Assembly (NCBI RefSeq): GCF_947495565.1
Contig: NZ_CANLZM010000007.1
Location: 62,001-126,000 of the forward strand
Length of the DNA stretch: 64,000 bases
Reading direction: 5' to 3'
From: an uncultured Pontibacter sp.
Lineage (GTDB): Bacteria > Bacteroidota > Bacteroidia > Cytophagales > Hymenobacteraceae
The notes under the pieces were generated by a model. The model was not told where the DNA came from. It saw only the letters and a program-made list of their open reading frames with translations, and did no database searches. The translations under genes and the position numbers were made by a program. Positions within the stretch are counted from its first letter, which is position 1. Each line of letters begins with the position of its first letter. Below, piece by piece: positions 16,499 to 25,580 of the stretch.

Positions 16499-18577
16499 AT
16501 GCTATTAAATATAGACCTCGCACTCCCCTTCCATGAGCCAGTACTGATATTTACGCTGGTGCTTCTGGTTATATTGGTAGTGCCATTTATACTGAGCAAG
16601 TTCAGAATACCAGGAATAGTAGGGCTGATATTAGCAGGTGTAGTACTGGGACCAAACGGAGTTCATATACTGGAGAGAGATGCAAGTATAGTATTGTTCG
16701 GGACGGTGGGTTTGCTATACATCATGTTCCAGGCCGGGCTTGAAATCGATATGATAGATTTTAAGCGGTACAAAGTACGCAGCTTGATATTCGGAACACT
16801 GACATTCATCATACCTATATCAGTGGGTACGTTTGTGTTTCTGTACCTGCACGACTACGAACTAAAGCCAGCTATACTTCTGGCAAGCATGTTTGCCCCT
16901 CATACATTGTTGGCTTATCCCATCATCAGTAGATTGGGCTTGAGTAAAAATGAGGCAGTAACCTTAACCATTGGTGGTACGCTGATCACGGATACAGCTG
17001 TACTTTTTGTATTAGCCATCATCATTAACTCAACGCAGGGAGAAACAGATGCCACCTTCTGGATATTCATGATCACGGGGATGATTCTTTTTGTAGGGCT
17101 GGTGCTATGGGTGTTTCCAAAGATAGCGTCTTACATGTTTAAGCAGTTAGAGGGCGAGAAGGGAGCACAGTACATTTTTGTGCTGACCATGGTCTTTGCG
17201 GCAGCCTTTCTTTCAGAGGTAGCAGGTATGGAGGCAATCATTGGAGCTTTCCTGGCAGGACTGGCACTCAACCCACTCATTCCGCATACATCAGCCCTGA
17301 TGAACAGGATAGAATTTGTAGGCAACAACATCTTTATTCCCTTCTTCCTTATAAGCACAGGTATGCTGGTAGACCTGAAGGTACTGTTTACCGATACCAA
17401 CGCCATGCTGATAGCGGGCACCATTATCATACTTGCGCCATTAACAAAGTATGCAGCGGCATACTTAACGCAAAAGATATTTAAGTTCAGTGTACTGCAA
17501 CGGAACCTGATATTCGGGTTAAGCAGCGCGCATGCAGCGGCAACATTAGCAGTAGTATTAGCAGGCTTCGAGATTGGGCTAATAGGGGAGAGTGCACTGA
17601 ACGGCGCAGTAGTACTCATATTGGTGTCCAGTATGGTAAGTTCATTCTCCACTGAAAAGGTAGGCAGAGCACTGGCAATATTAGAAAGCAGAAGAAAGCC
17701 GGATGTAAGCCAGAAGCCAGACAGAATTCTGGTGCCAATCGGTAACCCGAAGACAATAGAGAGGCTGATAGATCTATCGGTGATGCTGAAGAATCCAACG
17801 CACAATGAGCCTATTTATCCATTGGCTGTGGTGATAGACAACGAGCACGCGGAAGAAGAAATCTATAAGAAAAATAAAATGCTGCAGGAGGCAATCACAC
17901 ATGCCTCAGCCACAGACAACGATGTGCAGCTGGTTTCAAAAATAGATGTGAATGTGGCCAGTGGAATTCTGCGGGCGATAAAAGAATTGATGATAACCGA
18001 GGTGGTGCTAGGCTGGAATGCAAAGATAACCACCCGCGACAGGATCTTCGGGAGTGTATTGGATAGCCTGCTGGATAATACCGATGAGATGATTCTGGTG
18101 TGCAAGATCATTCAGCCGCTGAACACCACCGGCCGCATAGTAGTGATAGCCCCTACAAACGCAGAACTGGAAAGAGGCTTTATAAGATGGATCAGGAGCG
18201 TGAAACTGCTTTCGCAGCAACTGGGAGCACCGGTGGTATTCAGAGGCCGTAAGCGCACGCTAAATAAGGTTAGAGCAGCAGTAAAAGAAACAAAGCCAAC
18301 CATAGAAGCAGAGTACAGCTCATACAAGAGCCTGAACGAGTTTGCCTCCATGAAATCAGAGCTGCAGAAAGATGATATGGTAATTGTGATTTCGGCGAGA
18401 AGAGGAACAGTGTCGTATAACAGCAACCTGGATTATGTGCCGCGCGTGCTTTCCAGGGACTATAAAGAAAACAGCTTTATCGTACTGTACCCGGAGCAAT
18501 ATCCGCTGCACCACACAGTGCCACTGAAAGGAGTACCCATAACGTATGGACAAGAAGGGGAAAACAACGAAATTTAA
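16499..18577 (+). CDS. CPA2-type cation:proton antiporter with C-terminal universal-stress-like domain
   Basis: A 692-residue inner-membrane protein. About 12 membrane segments occupy residues 15-390, with the family blocks FRIPGIVGLILAGVVLGP, HTLLAYPII and GGTLITDTAVLF, and a second-half block MEAIIGAFLAGLALNPLIP. The remaining ~300 residues are soluble and resemble tandem universal-stress-protein folds (DRILVPIGNPKTIERLIDLS). The family exchanges K+ or Na+ for protons and supports pH and ion balance. It overlaps the following DUF4385 gene by 32 bases. Roughly two thirds of its arginines are AGA or AGG, unlike genes further right in the window. The TTTG-type promoter was not located. Confidence 0.9.
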   Translation: MLLNIDLALPFHEPVLIFTLVLLVILVVPFILSKFRIPGIVGLILAGVVLGPNGVHILERDASIVLFGTVGLLYIMFQAGLEIDMIDFKRYKVRSLIFGTLTFIIPISVGTFVFLYLHDYELKPAILLASMFAPHTLLAYPIISRLGLSKNEAVTLTIGGTLITDTAVLFVLAIIINSTQGETDATFWIFMITGMILFVGLVLWVFPKIASYMFKQLEGEKGAQYIFVLTMVFAAAFLSEVAGMEAIIGAFLAGLALNPLIPHTSALMNRIEFVGNNIFIPFFLISTGMLVDLKVLFTDTNAMLIAGTIIILAPLTKYAAAYLTQKIFKFSVLQRNLIFGLSSAHAAATLAVVLAGFEIGLIGESALNGAVVLILVSSMVSSFSTEKVGRALAILESRRKPDVSQKPDRILVPIGNPKTIERLIDLSVMLKNPTHNEPIYPLAVVIDNEHAEEEIYKKNKMLQEAITHASATDNDVQLVSKIDVNVASGILRAIKELMITEVVLGWNAKITTRDRIFGSVLDSLLDNTDEMILVCKIIQPLNTTGRIVVIAPTNAELERGFIRWIRSVKLLSQQLGAPVVFRGRKRTLNKVRAAVKETKPTIEAEYSSYKSLNEFASMKSELQKDDMVIVISARRGTVSYNSNLDYVPRVLSRDYKENSFIVLYPEQYPLHHTVPLKGVPITYGQEGENNEI

Positions 18578-19055
18578 TTACGATCTCGATTTTAAAAGTA
18601 TAAATTTCAGAGAGCAACCTGAGCTATACCGCGTAGGCAAAGGGGAACAGGGCGTGCTGCTAGTGGAGCCGTACAAATCAGAAATACTGCCTCACTGGAG
18701 ATTTAAGACACCGGAAATAGCCAAAGAGTCGTCGGAGAAGATACATGAACTGTTCCTAAATTACCTGGAGAAGGATGATTTTGTAGGGGCGGACATGGCG
18801 CGTAAATTTCTGCAGATGGGCTACACACGCAGCAGGCGTTACGCCAACCACCGTACCGGCCAAAAGTATAAAGGTCCTGTTCCGGATGATAAAAAAGGGC
18901 AGAGCGGCGCGCACGGCAGACCAGAGCTCCCTCGCGACCCTGATCCGGTAAAAGCAGAATCCGCAGCGATTTTTAAAGAAAAGTGGGATCAGGCAAAGCA
19001 AAACGAAAAGTATAAAAGTATGATGGCTGATTTCAAGGCTCAGTATGAAAAATGA
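18546..19055 (+). CDS. DUF4385 domain-containing protein
   Basis: A 169-residue basic, soluble protein. The sequence FKSINFREQPELYRVGKGEQ, the LLVEPYKSEILPHWRFKTPE block, and FLQMGYTRSRRYANHRTG match DUF4385, a family seen in bacteria, eukaryotes and phages with no known function. The start at 18546 overlaps the antiporter by 32 bases, so translation is probably coupled. Its stop overlaps the ATG of the broken small gene downstream (ATGA at 19052). Confidence 0.8.
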   Translation: MDKKGKTTKFNYDLDFKSINFREQPELYRVGKGEQGVLLVEPYKSEILPHWRFKTPEIAKESSEKIHELFLNYLEKDDFVGADMARKFLQMGYTRSRRYANHRTGQKYKGPVPDDKKGQSGAHGRPELPRDPDPVKAESAAIFKEKWDQAKQNEKYKSMMADFKAQYEK

Positions 19056-19426
19056 AGAAGCCATACATAATAGCTACAGCATTGCTGGCACTCAGTACAT
19101 TAGTGGTATGGAACCAAAACGTAAAGCGAAGGGGACAGCAAGAGTCAGAAAAATTTTATTCAGCTACGATAAATAGCAGGATCACATATTGATCAGCAAA
19201 CGTAGGCGCGGTATACTTTAAAGTGGCAGACAGCGAAGTAAAGTATGGATTGATACCTACAGCTACTTCAGGAAAAGCAGAGGAAAGATTTTCGGCTTTC
19301 GCTGCAGTAGGAGATAGCATTAGTAAACCTGCAAATACGGCTATACTAAAGCTTTATAAGAATAAACGAGAGTACAAGTACAGGGCTAAAATTTTACACG
19401 AGCAGCCACAACAAAGTGAAAAGTAA
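19052..19426 (+). pseudogene. Small secreted-protein gene broken by an in-frame TGA
   Basis: The ATG at 19052 overlaps the stop of the DUF4385 gene. The frame encodes a signal-like N-terminus (MKKPYIIATALLALSTLVVW) and stops at a TGA at 19190-19192 after 46 codons. The same frame then stays open for another 77 codons to the TAA at 19424. The downstream half (EVKYGLIPTATSG, FAAVGDSISKPANTAILKLY, KNKREYKYRA) looks like the C-terminal part of small Bacteroidota secreted proteins of about 120 residues. The simplest reading is a nonsense mutation or a base-call error in a ~124-residue gene. Readthrough is possible but there is no supporting signal. Confidence 0.6.
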
Positions 19427-19449
19427 AACCTAAGAAAAGGTAAAAAACG

Positions 19450-19457
19450 TATCTTTG
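19450..19457 (+). promoter_or_regulatory. Bacteroidota-type -7 box (TATCTTTG)
   Basis: Exact fit to TAnnTTTG, 23 bases upstream of the ATG at 19481. No clear -33 element was seen. Confidence 0.55.
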
Positions 19458-19480
19458 CACATATAAAACCACTAAAAAAC

Positions 19481-19939
19481 ATGATCAATAAAGACATCAG
19501 GTTAGGCAAGGGGCTTGGCAAGATCAAGTTTGGCCTGTCAATGGAAGAAGTAGAGGAGTTGTTAGGTGAGCCTGAAGAAGTAGAGGAATCTGATGAAGAG
19601 GATGAGTTTGAGCATCAGGCCTGGAATTACTGGGAAGATGGCTACTCGTTGTACTTCGACAAAGAGGACGACTACCGCCTGAGCTGCATCGAAACGGCAA
19701 ACCGTGAAGTACTGATATTCGGGGAGAGGGTGTTTGAAATGAGCAGAGAGCAGATCATGCAGCTGTTCACTGACAATGATATTACAAACCCGGAAGAGGA
19801 AGAAGCCGAAACCGGAGAAACACGCATCTCCTTCGAGAAAGAAATGATTGATTTATACTTTGATGAAGACCAGCTGATAGCTGTTAACTTCGGCGTATTT
19901 ATCAACGATGATCTGGAAGTAGTTTGGCCAGAGAAATAA
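19481..19939 (+). CDS. Conserved acidic hypothetical protein
   Basis: A 152-residue strongly acidic soluble protein of unknown function. It opens with INKDIRLGKGLGKIKFGLSM and MEEVEELLGEPEEVEE, a pattern resembling the 'IxlGkglgkikFGmsxeEVeelLG' start of small SmpA/BamE-like or SMI1-associated proteins. It has its own promoter box and terminator, so it is an independent unit. No enzyme motif is visible. Confidence 0.65.
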   Translation: MINKDIRLGKGLGKIKFGLSMEEVEELLGEPEEVEESDEEDEFEHQAWNYWEDGYSLYFDKEDDYRLSCIETANREVLIFGERVFEMSREQIMQLFTDNDITNPEEEEAETGETRISFEKEMIDLYFDEDQLIAVNFGVFINDDLEVVWPEK

Positions 19940-19968
19940 GCCACAAATAACCATAGGTTATGTAAACG

Positions 19969-20005
19969 CAGCCCCGACTAAAGTATAGCCGGGGCTGTGT
20001 TTTTA
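19969..20005 (+). terminator. Intrinsic terminator
   Basis: CAGCCCCG (19969-19976) pairs with CGGGGCTG (19990-19997), followed by a T-rich run. The loop contains an AAGTATA word. Confidence 0.8.
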
Positions 20006-20039
20006 TAGTTAAACCAAAGTATAAACTAGCAGCTGAGCT

Positions 20040-20048
20040 TGTGGATAA
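20040..20048 (+). promoter_or_regulatory. Perfect DnaA box (TGTGGATAA)
   Basis: Exact match to the DnaA consensus 9-mer, located between two convergent genes about 3.7 kb from the candidate oriC. A single site could be chance; its position makes it of interest. Confidence 0.45.
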
Positions 20049-20127
20049 ATATTAAGAAAAGCTTTGCCTCTTACTGTAAAGGCACATTTAGTAAGTTATC
20101 AAAAGGTCAGAATAGAAAACTGCAGTA

Positions 20128-20165
20128 ATCAAAAAAGCCTGGCAATAATGCCAGGCTTTTTTGAT
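20128..20165. terminator. Bidirectional terminator
   Basis: A perfect 17-bp inverted repeat (20128-20144 with 20149-20165) with a 4-base loop, A-rich on one side and T-rich on the other. It separates the convergent acidic-protein and PiT genes. Confidence 0.9.
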
Positions 20166-20181
20166 CTGGAACTAATAACTT

Positions 20182-21321
20182 TTAGTTAAAGAAGAAGTTC
20201 ATCAGCTCTTCCTGGATAACCGGATTGATGGCTACAGCAAGTATGACAGAAATAATCAAACCAATGGTAACAGAAACAATATCTTTACCGATCAAATTGA
20301 AAGTCTTGGCGAACTTAACCGGCGAGTCGTGGGCACGCAGGCGCATACCTAATTCACGACCGGCAAGCAAACCAACAAACACCCAAGTGGTACTCATCGG
20401 GATGTTGTTCACCTCCTTAAAGAAGTAAAGGATAATAGCATAAACAAGGTCAATGATCGTGGCGCTGCGCACATCGCGTACATCAGATTTCTCATTAATG
20501 ATACCCTGAATCTTATCACCTTTATTATAAAATAGAAAACCGAGACCCAGGAAGATAAAACCGGCAAAGGCTGCAAACTCCCAAACACCTAGTGAGCGTG
20601 GCAGGTAAACCGCTACGTTAGCTAAATCCTGAGCCAACCAAGTATGCCATAAAAAGCCGCTGATCACCCACTGTGCTATAATCCAGGATCCATGCGCTTC
20701 GCCTTTAACCATTTTTTTGATCACCTTGCTAAGTATGAGGTAGATGACAAAGGCAGCCACAAAGGCAGCAGCATAACCCATCAAGCTTTTGCTAACCATG
20801 CTGATAATGGCCCCGGAGCTAACCGTGAACACGCTCAGAAGCATGAATGTAGTAGACACCGGAATACGGAGGCGTGTTAAAAGCAACAGGATAATTGGGG
20901 CAGCCAGCTGCAGGTACACAAAGTTATCGATGGTCTGGTCGAAGCCTTTAGACGAGAGGCGCTGATAAGTTACGTCGCCGTCAAAAACATACCAGCTGTA
21001 GAATACCGTTCCCAGGAAAATAGAACCCATGAACAGCCACTGCCAGTACCACTTCTTGTCCTCATTAGACACAATGAACGTACCGATGGTCTGAATGCTA
21101 TCGTTAGCGATAGCGGAATAGCCGGCGAAGGCAAAGCCCACCCACATCGCTATAGAAGCGTAAGGGTAAACAACTCCGGCCAGAATAAGTGCGAAGGCAA
21201 TAAAATAAAGGAATTTCTTCTCTTTACGGATTACAATGTCGAGGGTGCTGTAGCGTTTCCTGAACTTATAAGGGGCTACAGGAGCCACTACATGCTTTTT
21301 CCCTTTTTTGACTTTAGCCAT
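20182..21321 (-). CDS. PiT family inorganic phosphate transporter
   Basis: A 379-residue membrane protein with about 10 hydrophobic segments after a basic N-terminus. PiT proteins carry two related repeats; the first is seen as FAGYSAIANDSIQTIGTF and the second as NNIPMSTTWVFVGLLAGRE. They import phosphate using a sodium or proton gradient. No phoU-like partner gene is adjacent, though one often accompanies pit. A strong bidirectional terminator lies beyond its stop. The repeat motifs diverge from classical PitA, so the transported ion is not certain. Confidence 0.8.
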   Translation of the reverse strand: MAKVKKGKKHVVAPVAPYKFRKRYSTLDIVIRKEKKFLYFIAFALILAGVVYPYASIAMWVGFAFAGYSAIANDSIQTIGTFIVSNEDKKWYWQWLFMGSIFLGTVFYSWYVFDGDVTYQRLSSKGFDQTIDNFVYLQLAAPIILLLLTRLRIPVSTTFMLLSVFTVSSGAIISMVSKSLMGYAAAFVAAFVIYLILSKVIKKMVKGEAHGSWIIAQWVISGFLWHTWLAQDLANVAVYLPRSLGVWEFAAFAGFIFLGLGFLFYNKGDKIQGIINEKSDVRDVRSATIIDLVYAIILYFFKEVNNIPMSTTWVFVGLLAGRELGMRLRAHDSPVKFAKTFNLIGKDIVSVTIGLIISVILAVAINPVIQEELMNFFFN

Positions 21322-21538
21322 TAGTTAAAATTGTAGAGAAAGTATAAAATCGGCGCAAAGTTACTTTAAATTAAAGTTAAGCTGGTGGGCCTAATGTTAA
21401 GAAATTGTTAACACACGGAGTGGGCAGCCGGCTATACCTTTGGGCTTAAATACATTGTAGGTTAGGCTAAGAGTTAAAATCAACCTAATGATGGTAAAAC
21501 TATGCATTATGACATAGCAGAATCAAACACGAAAAACT

Positions 21539-21546
21539 TATCTTTG
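21539..21546 (+). promoter_or_regulatory. Bacteroidota-type -7 box (TATCTTTG)
   Basis: Exact fit to TAnnTTTG ending only 4 bases before the ATG of the glycyl-tRNA synthetase gene, which implies an almost leaderless mRNA. Confidence 0.6.
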
Positions 21547-21550
21547 CGAC

Positions 21551-23053
21551 ATGGCGACACAAGAAAAAACACCTGTAGAAAACGCTCAGCTGAAAGATAT
21601 CATCTCGCATGCGAAGGAGTATGGCTTCATATTCCCGTCCAGCGAGATTTACGACGGCCTGCAAGCCGTATACGATTACGGCCAGATGGGCGTGGAGCTG
21701 AAGAACAACATCAAAAACCTGTGGTGGAAAAGCATGACCCAGCTAAACCAAAATGTGGTTGGCCTGGATGCAGCTATCTTTATGCACCCGCAGGTTTGGA
21801 AGGCATCCGGACACGTGGATAGCTTTAACGATCCGATGATCGATAACAAAGACTCCAAAAAACGTTACCGTGCCGATGTACTGATAGAAGACAAAGCCGC
21901 GCAATACGAAAAGGATGGCCACTACGAGAAAGCCAGCGAGCTGCTCGTGGAAATGGGCAAGCTGCTCGGCGCCGAGGATCTGGACGGCGTGCGAGAGCTG
22001 ATCATCCGTGAAGAGATTAAATGTCCTGTATCCGGCACCGCTAACTGGACAGAGGTTCGTCAGTTTAACCTGATGTTCTCGACGCAAGTGGGTTCAGTGG
22101 CTGAAGATTCGCAGACAATTTACCTGCGCCCGGAAACGGCCCAGGGTATATTCGTGAACTTCCTGAACGTGCAGAAAACCGGCCGCATGAAGATACCTTT
22201 CGGTATTGCACAGATTGGTAAGGCCTTCCGTAACGAGATTGTGGCGCGCCAGTTCATCTTCCGTATGCGTGAGTTCGAGCAGATGGAGATGCAGTTCTTC
22301 GTGCGCCCTGGCACCGAGATGGAGTGGTACGAGCAGTGGAGGGACAACCGCCGCAAGTGGCACGAGGCTATTGGCGTTCCTGCAGATAAGCTGCGCTTCC
22401 ACAACCATGAGAAGCTGGCCCACTACGCAAACGCTGCCCTGGATATTGAGTTCGAGTTCCCGTTCGGCTTTAAGGAGGTAGAAGGTATCCACTCCCGCAC
22501 CGACTTTGACCTGACGCAGCACCAGGAGCTGAGCCGCAAGAAAATGCAGTATTTTGACAATGATCTGAACGAGGAGGGCAAGCCATACGGAAACTACGTG
22601 CCATACGTGGTGGAGACATCCGTAGGTGCCGACCGCCTGTTCCTGATGGTGCTTTGTAGCGCCTTTACCGAAGAGGAAATCACCGAAGGAGACAGCACCA
22701 AGAGCCGCACCTTCCTGAAGCTGCACCCGGCACTGGCCCCGGTGAAAGCCGCCATACTTCCGCTGACCAAAAAAGATGGCCTGCCGGAGAAAGCGAACGA
22801 GATCTTCGAAGAGCTGAAGTATGACTTCAACATGATCTACGAAGAGCGTGACAGCATCGGCAAGCGCTACACCCGCCAGGACCTGATCGGAACGCCGTTC
22901 TGTATTGCTGTAGACCACCAGACGCTGGAGGACAACACCGTGACCGTTCGTGACCGCGACACGCGTGAGCAGGTGCGTATGCCGATCAGCGAGCTACACG
23001 GTTACATTAACAAAGCCGTTAGCTACAAGAGCATATTCGAGAAACTGGCTTAA
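21551..23053 (+). CDS. glyQS: Glycine-tRNA ligase, single-chain dimeric type
   Basis: A 500-residue class II synthetase of the archaeal/eukaryotic-like homodimeric type, which charges tRNA-Gly. Visible parts: N-terminal YGFIFPSSEIYDGLQAVYDY; the class II motif 2 region GKAFRNEIVARQFIFRMREF; the glycine-specific acidic pocket FEQMEMQFF; and the motif 3 region TSVGADRLFLMVLCSAF. The C-terminal anticodon-binding domain begins near LHPALAPVKAAILP. The ATG lies directly behind a -7 box. A terminator hairpin follows the stop. Confidence 0.95.
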   Translation: MATQEKTPVENAQLKDIISHAKEYGFIFPSSEIYDGLQAVYDYGQMGVELKNNIKNLWWKSMTQLNQNVVGLDAAIFMHPQVWKASGHVDSFNDPMIDNKDSKKRYRADVLIEDKAAQYEKDGHYEKASELLVEMGKLLGAEDLDGVRELIIREEIKCPVSGTANWTEVRQFNLMFSTQVGSVAEDSQTIYLRPETAQGIFVNFLNVQKTGRMKIPFGIAQIGKAFRNEIVARQFIFRMREFEQMEMQFFVRPGTEMEWYEQWRDNRRKWHEAIGVPADKLRFHNHEKLAHYANAALDIEFEFPFGFKEVEGIHSRTDFDLTQHQELSRKKMQYFDNDLNEEGKPYGNYVPYVVETSVGADRLFLMVLCSAFTEEEITEGDSTKSRTFLKLHPALAPVKAAILPLTKKDGLPEKANEIFEELKYDFNMIYEERDSIGKRYTRQDLIGTPFCIAVDHQTLEDNTVTVRDRDTREQVRMPISELHGYINKAVSYKSIFEKLA

Positions 23054-23074
23054 GTATAAATTCATACTTATCAG

Positions 23075-23111
23075 GCAAAAGGCAGTGTGGTTAAACCGCG
23101 CTGCCTTTTGC
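23075..23111 (+). terminator. Intrinsic terminator after glycyl-tRNA synthetase
   Basis: GCAAAAGGCAG (23075-23085) pairs with CTGCCTTTTGC (23101-23111), followed by TTTTT. Confidence 0.8.
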
Positions 23112-23322
23112 TTTTTATGCCCTGTGGAAAGAGCAGCTGCCTGAGTGGTATGAGAGAACCATAACAGCTTCACCATCTATATTTTATACTTCCGGTTGCA
23201 TCATAGAACAGGCTACTTTTAAACATCAGGCTTTATACCTGGTTAAGCTAAGCATAGCAGCTGTCCTAGCTGTTTTATGCTATTTTTTTAGTAGTTTAAG
23301 AGGATAATCCACATTTCAAGCG

Positions 23323-24999
23323 ATGAATTTCTTAAAGTTGATGCTGTGCCTGATGTCATTTTTCACCATCGGTAGCACGGTGGCGCAGGAACAGCCGGTT
23401 GTGCAGCAGGAACTGGAGCAACCAGTAGGGGCGCCTGTGGTGCTGCACCGCGACACGCTGTTTTACATGTATAACCCCGTTGGCTCGTTCAGCAAGCAGG
23501 AGCGCGCGGCGGCTATTAGTAAACGGGTAAAAAAGCTGTCGGAAGAGCGTTTCCTGCAGGCCGATTCGGTAAAGGTGGTGGAGAATGTCATGACTACGGA
23601 CATCCTATACCTCGACCGCGTGCTGATGAGCGTGACGGAGGCAGACGCTGAAGTGGCAGAAAAGCCGCGCCAGGAGCTCGCCACCTTATATGCCGCCAAG
23701 ATAAAGGAGAGTGCCGTGAAGTCGGCGGAGCAGTACAGCCTGCGCAGCATCATGATAGAGATAGGGCTGGCCCTGCTCGTGCTGCTGGTTTTCTTTTTAC
23801 TGGTAAAGTACGTCAACAAGTTCTTCCATTTCATATTCCGGAAAATAGAGGAGCAGAAGGATAAGCGGCTGAAGGGGCTGAAGGTAAAAGACTACGAAAT
23901 GCTGACGCCGGACCGGGAGGTGGCTGTGGTACTGACGGTGGCTAAGTTCATTCGCCTCATCACGCTTTTTGTGATGGTGTACATCCTGCTTCCCGTCCTG
24001 TTTAGTATCTTCCCCTGGACGGAAGGCTACGCCGATACGCTGCTGCAGTACATCCTAAACCCGCTCCGCAACATAGGCCTGGGCCTGATCAACTATATCC
24101 CTAACCTACTCACCATACTGGTAATAGTAGTGGTGACACATTACGTGGTGCGCTTCCTGCACTTTTTGGCTTCTGAGATTGAAAGCGGCAAGCTGGAGGT
24201 ATCGGGATTTTATAAAGACTGGGCGAAACCGACCTATAACATTGTGCGCTTCCTGCTCTATGCGTTTATGTTTGTGGTGATCTGGCCATACTTGCCAGGC
24301 TCCGATTCAGCGGTGTTTCAGGGTGTGTCGGTGTTCTTAGGTATACTTTTCTCGCTGGGTTCGTCATCGGCTATCGCAAACATGGTGGCAGGCTTGGTGC
24401 TTACGTACATGCGCTCCTTTAAACTCGGCGATAGGATTAAGATAGGGGAGATTTCGGGCGATGTGATTGAGAAAACGCTGCTGGTAACGCGGGTGCGAAC
24501 CACCAAAAACGAGGACATCACTATCCCGAACGCCATGATTTTAAATAACCACACGACAAACTTTACCACCTGCAGCGAGCAGAGCGAGAAAGGGCTAGTG
24601 TTGCATACCACCGTTACCATCGGCTACGACGTGCCTTGGCCTAAGGTGCACCAGGCTCTGATAGATGCCGCGCTAGCCTCGGGCAACGTAGAGAAAACGC
24701 CACAGCCATTCGTACTGCAAACCAGCCTCGATGATTTTTATGTAAGCTATCAGCTTAACGCCTATACTTTTGCCGCTGGTAAAATGGCCGCCACTTACTC
24801 AAACATCCATCAAAACATACAAGATAAATTTAACGAAGCGGGCATTGAGATTCTGTCGCCACATTACCGTGCCCAGCGCGATGGCAACATGGTAACCATA
24901 CCGGCACATTATTTACCCGAAGATTATCAGGTGCCAAGCTTCAGAGTGGAAACAACTAAGGAAGTGCCAACTATCAAGAATATGTCGAATCAGAATTAA
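23323..24999 (+). CDS. MscS-family mechanosensitive ion channel with signal peptide
   Basis: A 558-residue protein. A cleavable signal peptide (residues 1-21, ending SFFTIGSTVAQ) precedes a periplasmic domain of about 120 residues. Membrane segments follow near 147-165, 208-230, 247-275 and 305-350. The MscS pore and upper beta domain are seen as LFSLGSSSAIANMVAGLVLTY, FKLGDRIKIGEISGDVIEKT and the block TKNEDITIPNAMILNNHTTN. These channels release solutes on hypo-osmotic shock. It is preceded by a 270-base spacer with no gene. Confidence 0.9.
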   Translation: MNFLKLMLCLMSFFTIGSTVAQEQPVVQQELEQPVGAPVVLHRDTLFYMYNPVGSFSKQERAAAISKRVKKLSEERFLQADSVKVVENVMTTDILYLDRVLMSVTEADAEVAEKPRQELATLYAAKIKESAVKSAEQYSLRSIMIEIGLALLVLLVFFLLVKYVNKFFHFIFRKIEEQKDKRLKGLKVKDYEMLTPDREVAVVLTVAKFIRLITLFVMVYILLPVLFSIFPWTEGYADTLLQYILNPLRNIGLGLINYIPNLLTILVIVVVTHYVVRFLHFLASEIESGKLEVSGFYKDWAKPTYNIVRFLLYAFMFVVIWPYLPGSDSAVFQGVSVFLGILFSLGSSSAIANMVAGLVLTYMRSFKLGDRIKIGEISGDVIEKTLLVTRVRTTKNEDITIPNAMILNNHTTNFTTCSEQSEKGLVLHTTVTIGYDVPWPKVHQALIDAALASGNVEKTPQPFVLQTSLDDFYVSYQLNAYTFAAGKMAATYSNIHQNIQDKFNEAGIEILSPHYRAQRDGNMVTIPAHYLPEDYQVPSFRVETTKEVPTIKNMSNQN

Positions 25000-25300
25000 T
25001 CCAATTTTCAATCATAAATAAATAATTTTATACTTAAAGTGCGTAAGTTATGTTAAGTATAGAATATGCCTGTTGCTGAAAAATTGTATCGTGATCAGTA
25101 ATAAGTGAAGGTAAAACAGTAGAGGTTCACAAATGAAAATCTTAACAATCAGTGCAATTTAGCTTGTGCCGCTACTGGTTTTAAAAAGAGGTTGGCATGT
25201 CTTTAAAGCGCGCTTACGGAAGTATAAAGCCTTTACACCAAAGTATAAATTACTGTTTTGGAATCATCCGTATACGTAACAGAACCAAGCGAAAACAGAT
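25000..25300. other. 300-base spacer without a recognised gene
   Basis: An AT-rich spacer between the MscS gene and a 54-codon gene. It holds four copies of TATACTT/AAGTATA-type words and a 9-codon reading frame of no significance. I see no RNA gene or long repeat. Confidence 0.5.
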
Positions 25301-25465
25301 ATGTCCAAATCAGATAACAGCAGCAAGCATAGTTTGAAAGATGAGAACCCGTGCTGGAAAGGTTATGAACCAGTAGGGACAAAAGAAAAAGACGGTAAAA
25401 CAGTGCCCAACTGTGTTCCGAAAAACAAATCCTCAAGTAGCTCCTCATCAAAAAAGAAAAGCTAA
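25301..25465 (+). CDS. Small conserved protein with CWKGYE...NCVPK motif (54 aa)
   Basis: A 54-codon gene, too short for routine calling. The core reads NPCWKGYEPVGTKEKDGK followed by TVPNCVPK, a motif I recall from small stand-alone proteins and from the ends of phage-related proteins in many bacteria. The tail is a run of seven serines followed by KKKS. No function is known to me. Support for a real gene is the recognisable motif, an ATG with no in-frame stop, and a terminator hairpin just after the stop. The promoter is not obvious. Confidence 0.7.
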   Translation: MSKSDNSSKHSLKDENPCWKGYEPVGTKEKDGKTVPNCVPKNKSSSSSSSKKKS

Positions 25466-25489
25466 AGGTGTGTAAAGTAAAATGCACTG

Positions 25490-25517
25490 AACCCCGGCCA
25501 AGGTCGGGGTTATTTTT
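25490..25517 (+). terminator. Intrinsic terminator after the 54-codon gene
   Basis: AACCCCG pairs with CGGGGTT around an 8-base loop, followed by a long run of T. Confidence 0.85.
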
Positions 25518-25580
25518 TTGCTTGGCAGATCGGATAGCAGGATTAGCGGCTGATGCTCTGCAGCGTGCGCAAAAAATCCG

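Noticed and set aside
13842..18577. A transferred genomic island
   Set aside because: Codon use differs, but the block is framed by mnmG, ybeY and other core genes, has no integrase, tRNA or repeats at its ends, and the genes are ordinary Bacteroidota families.
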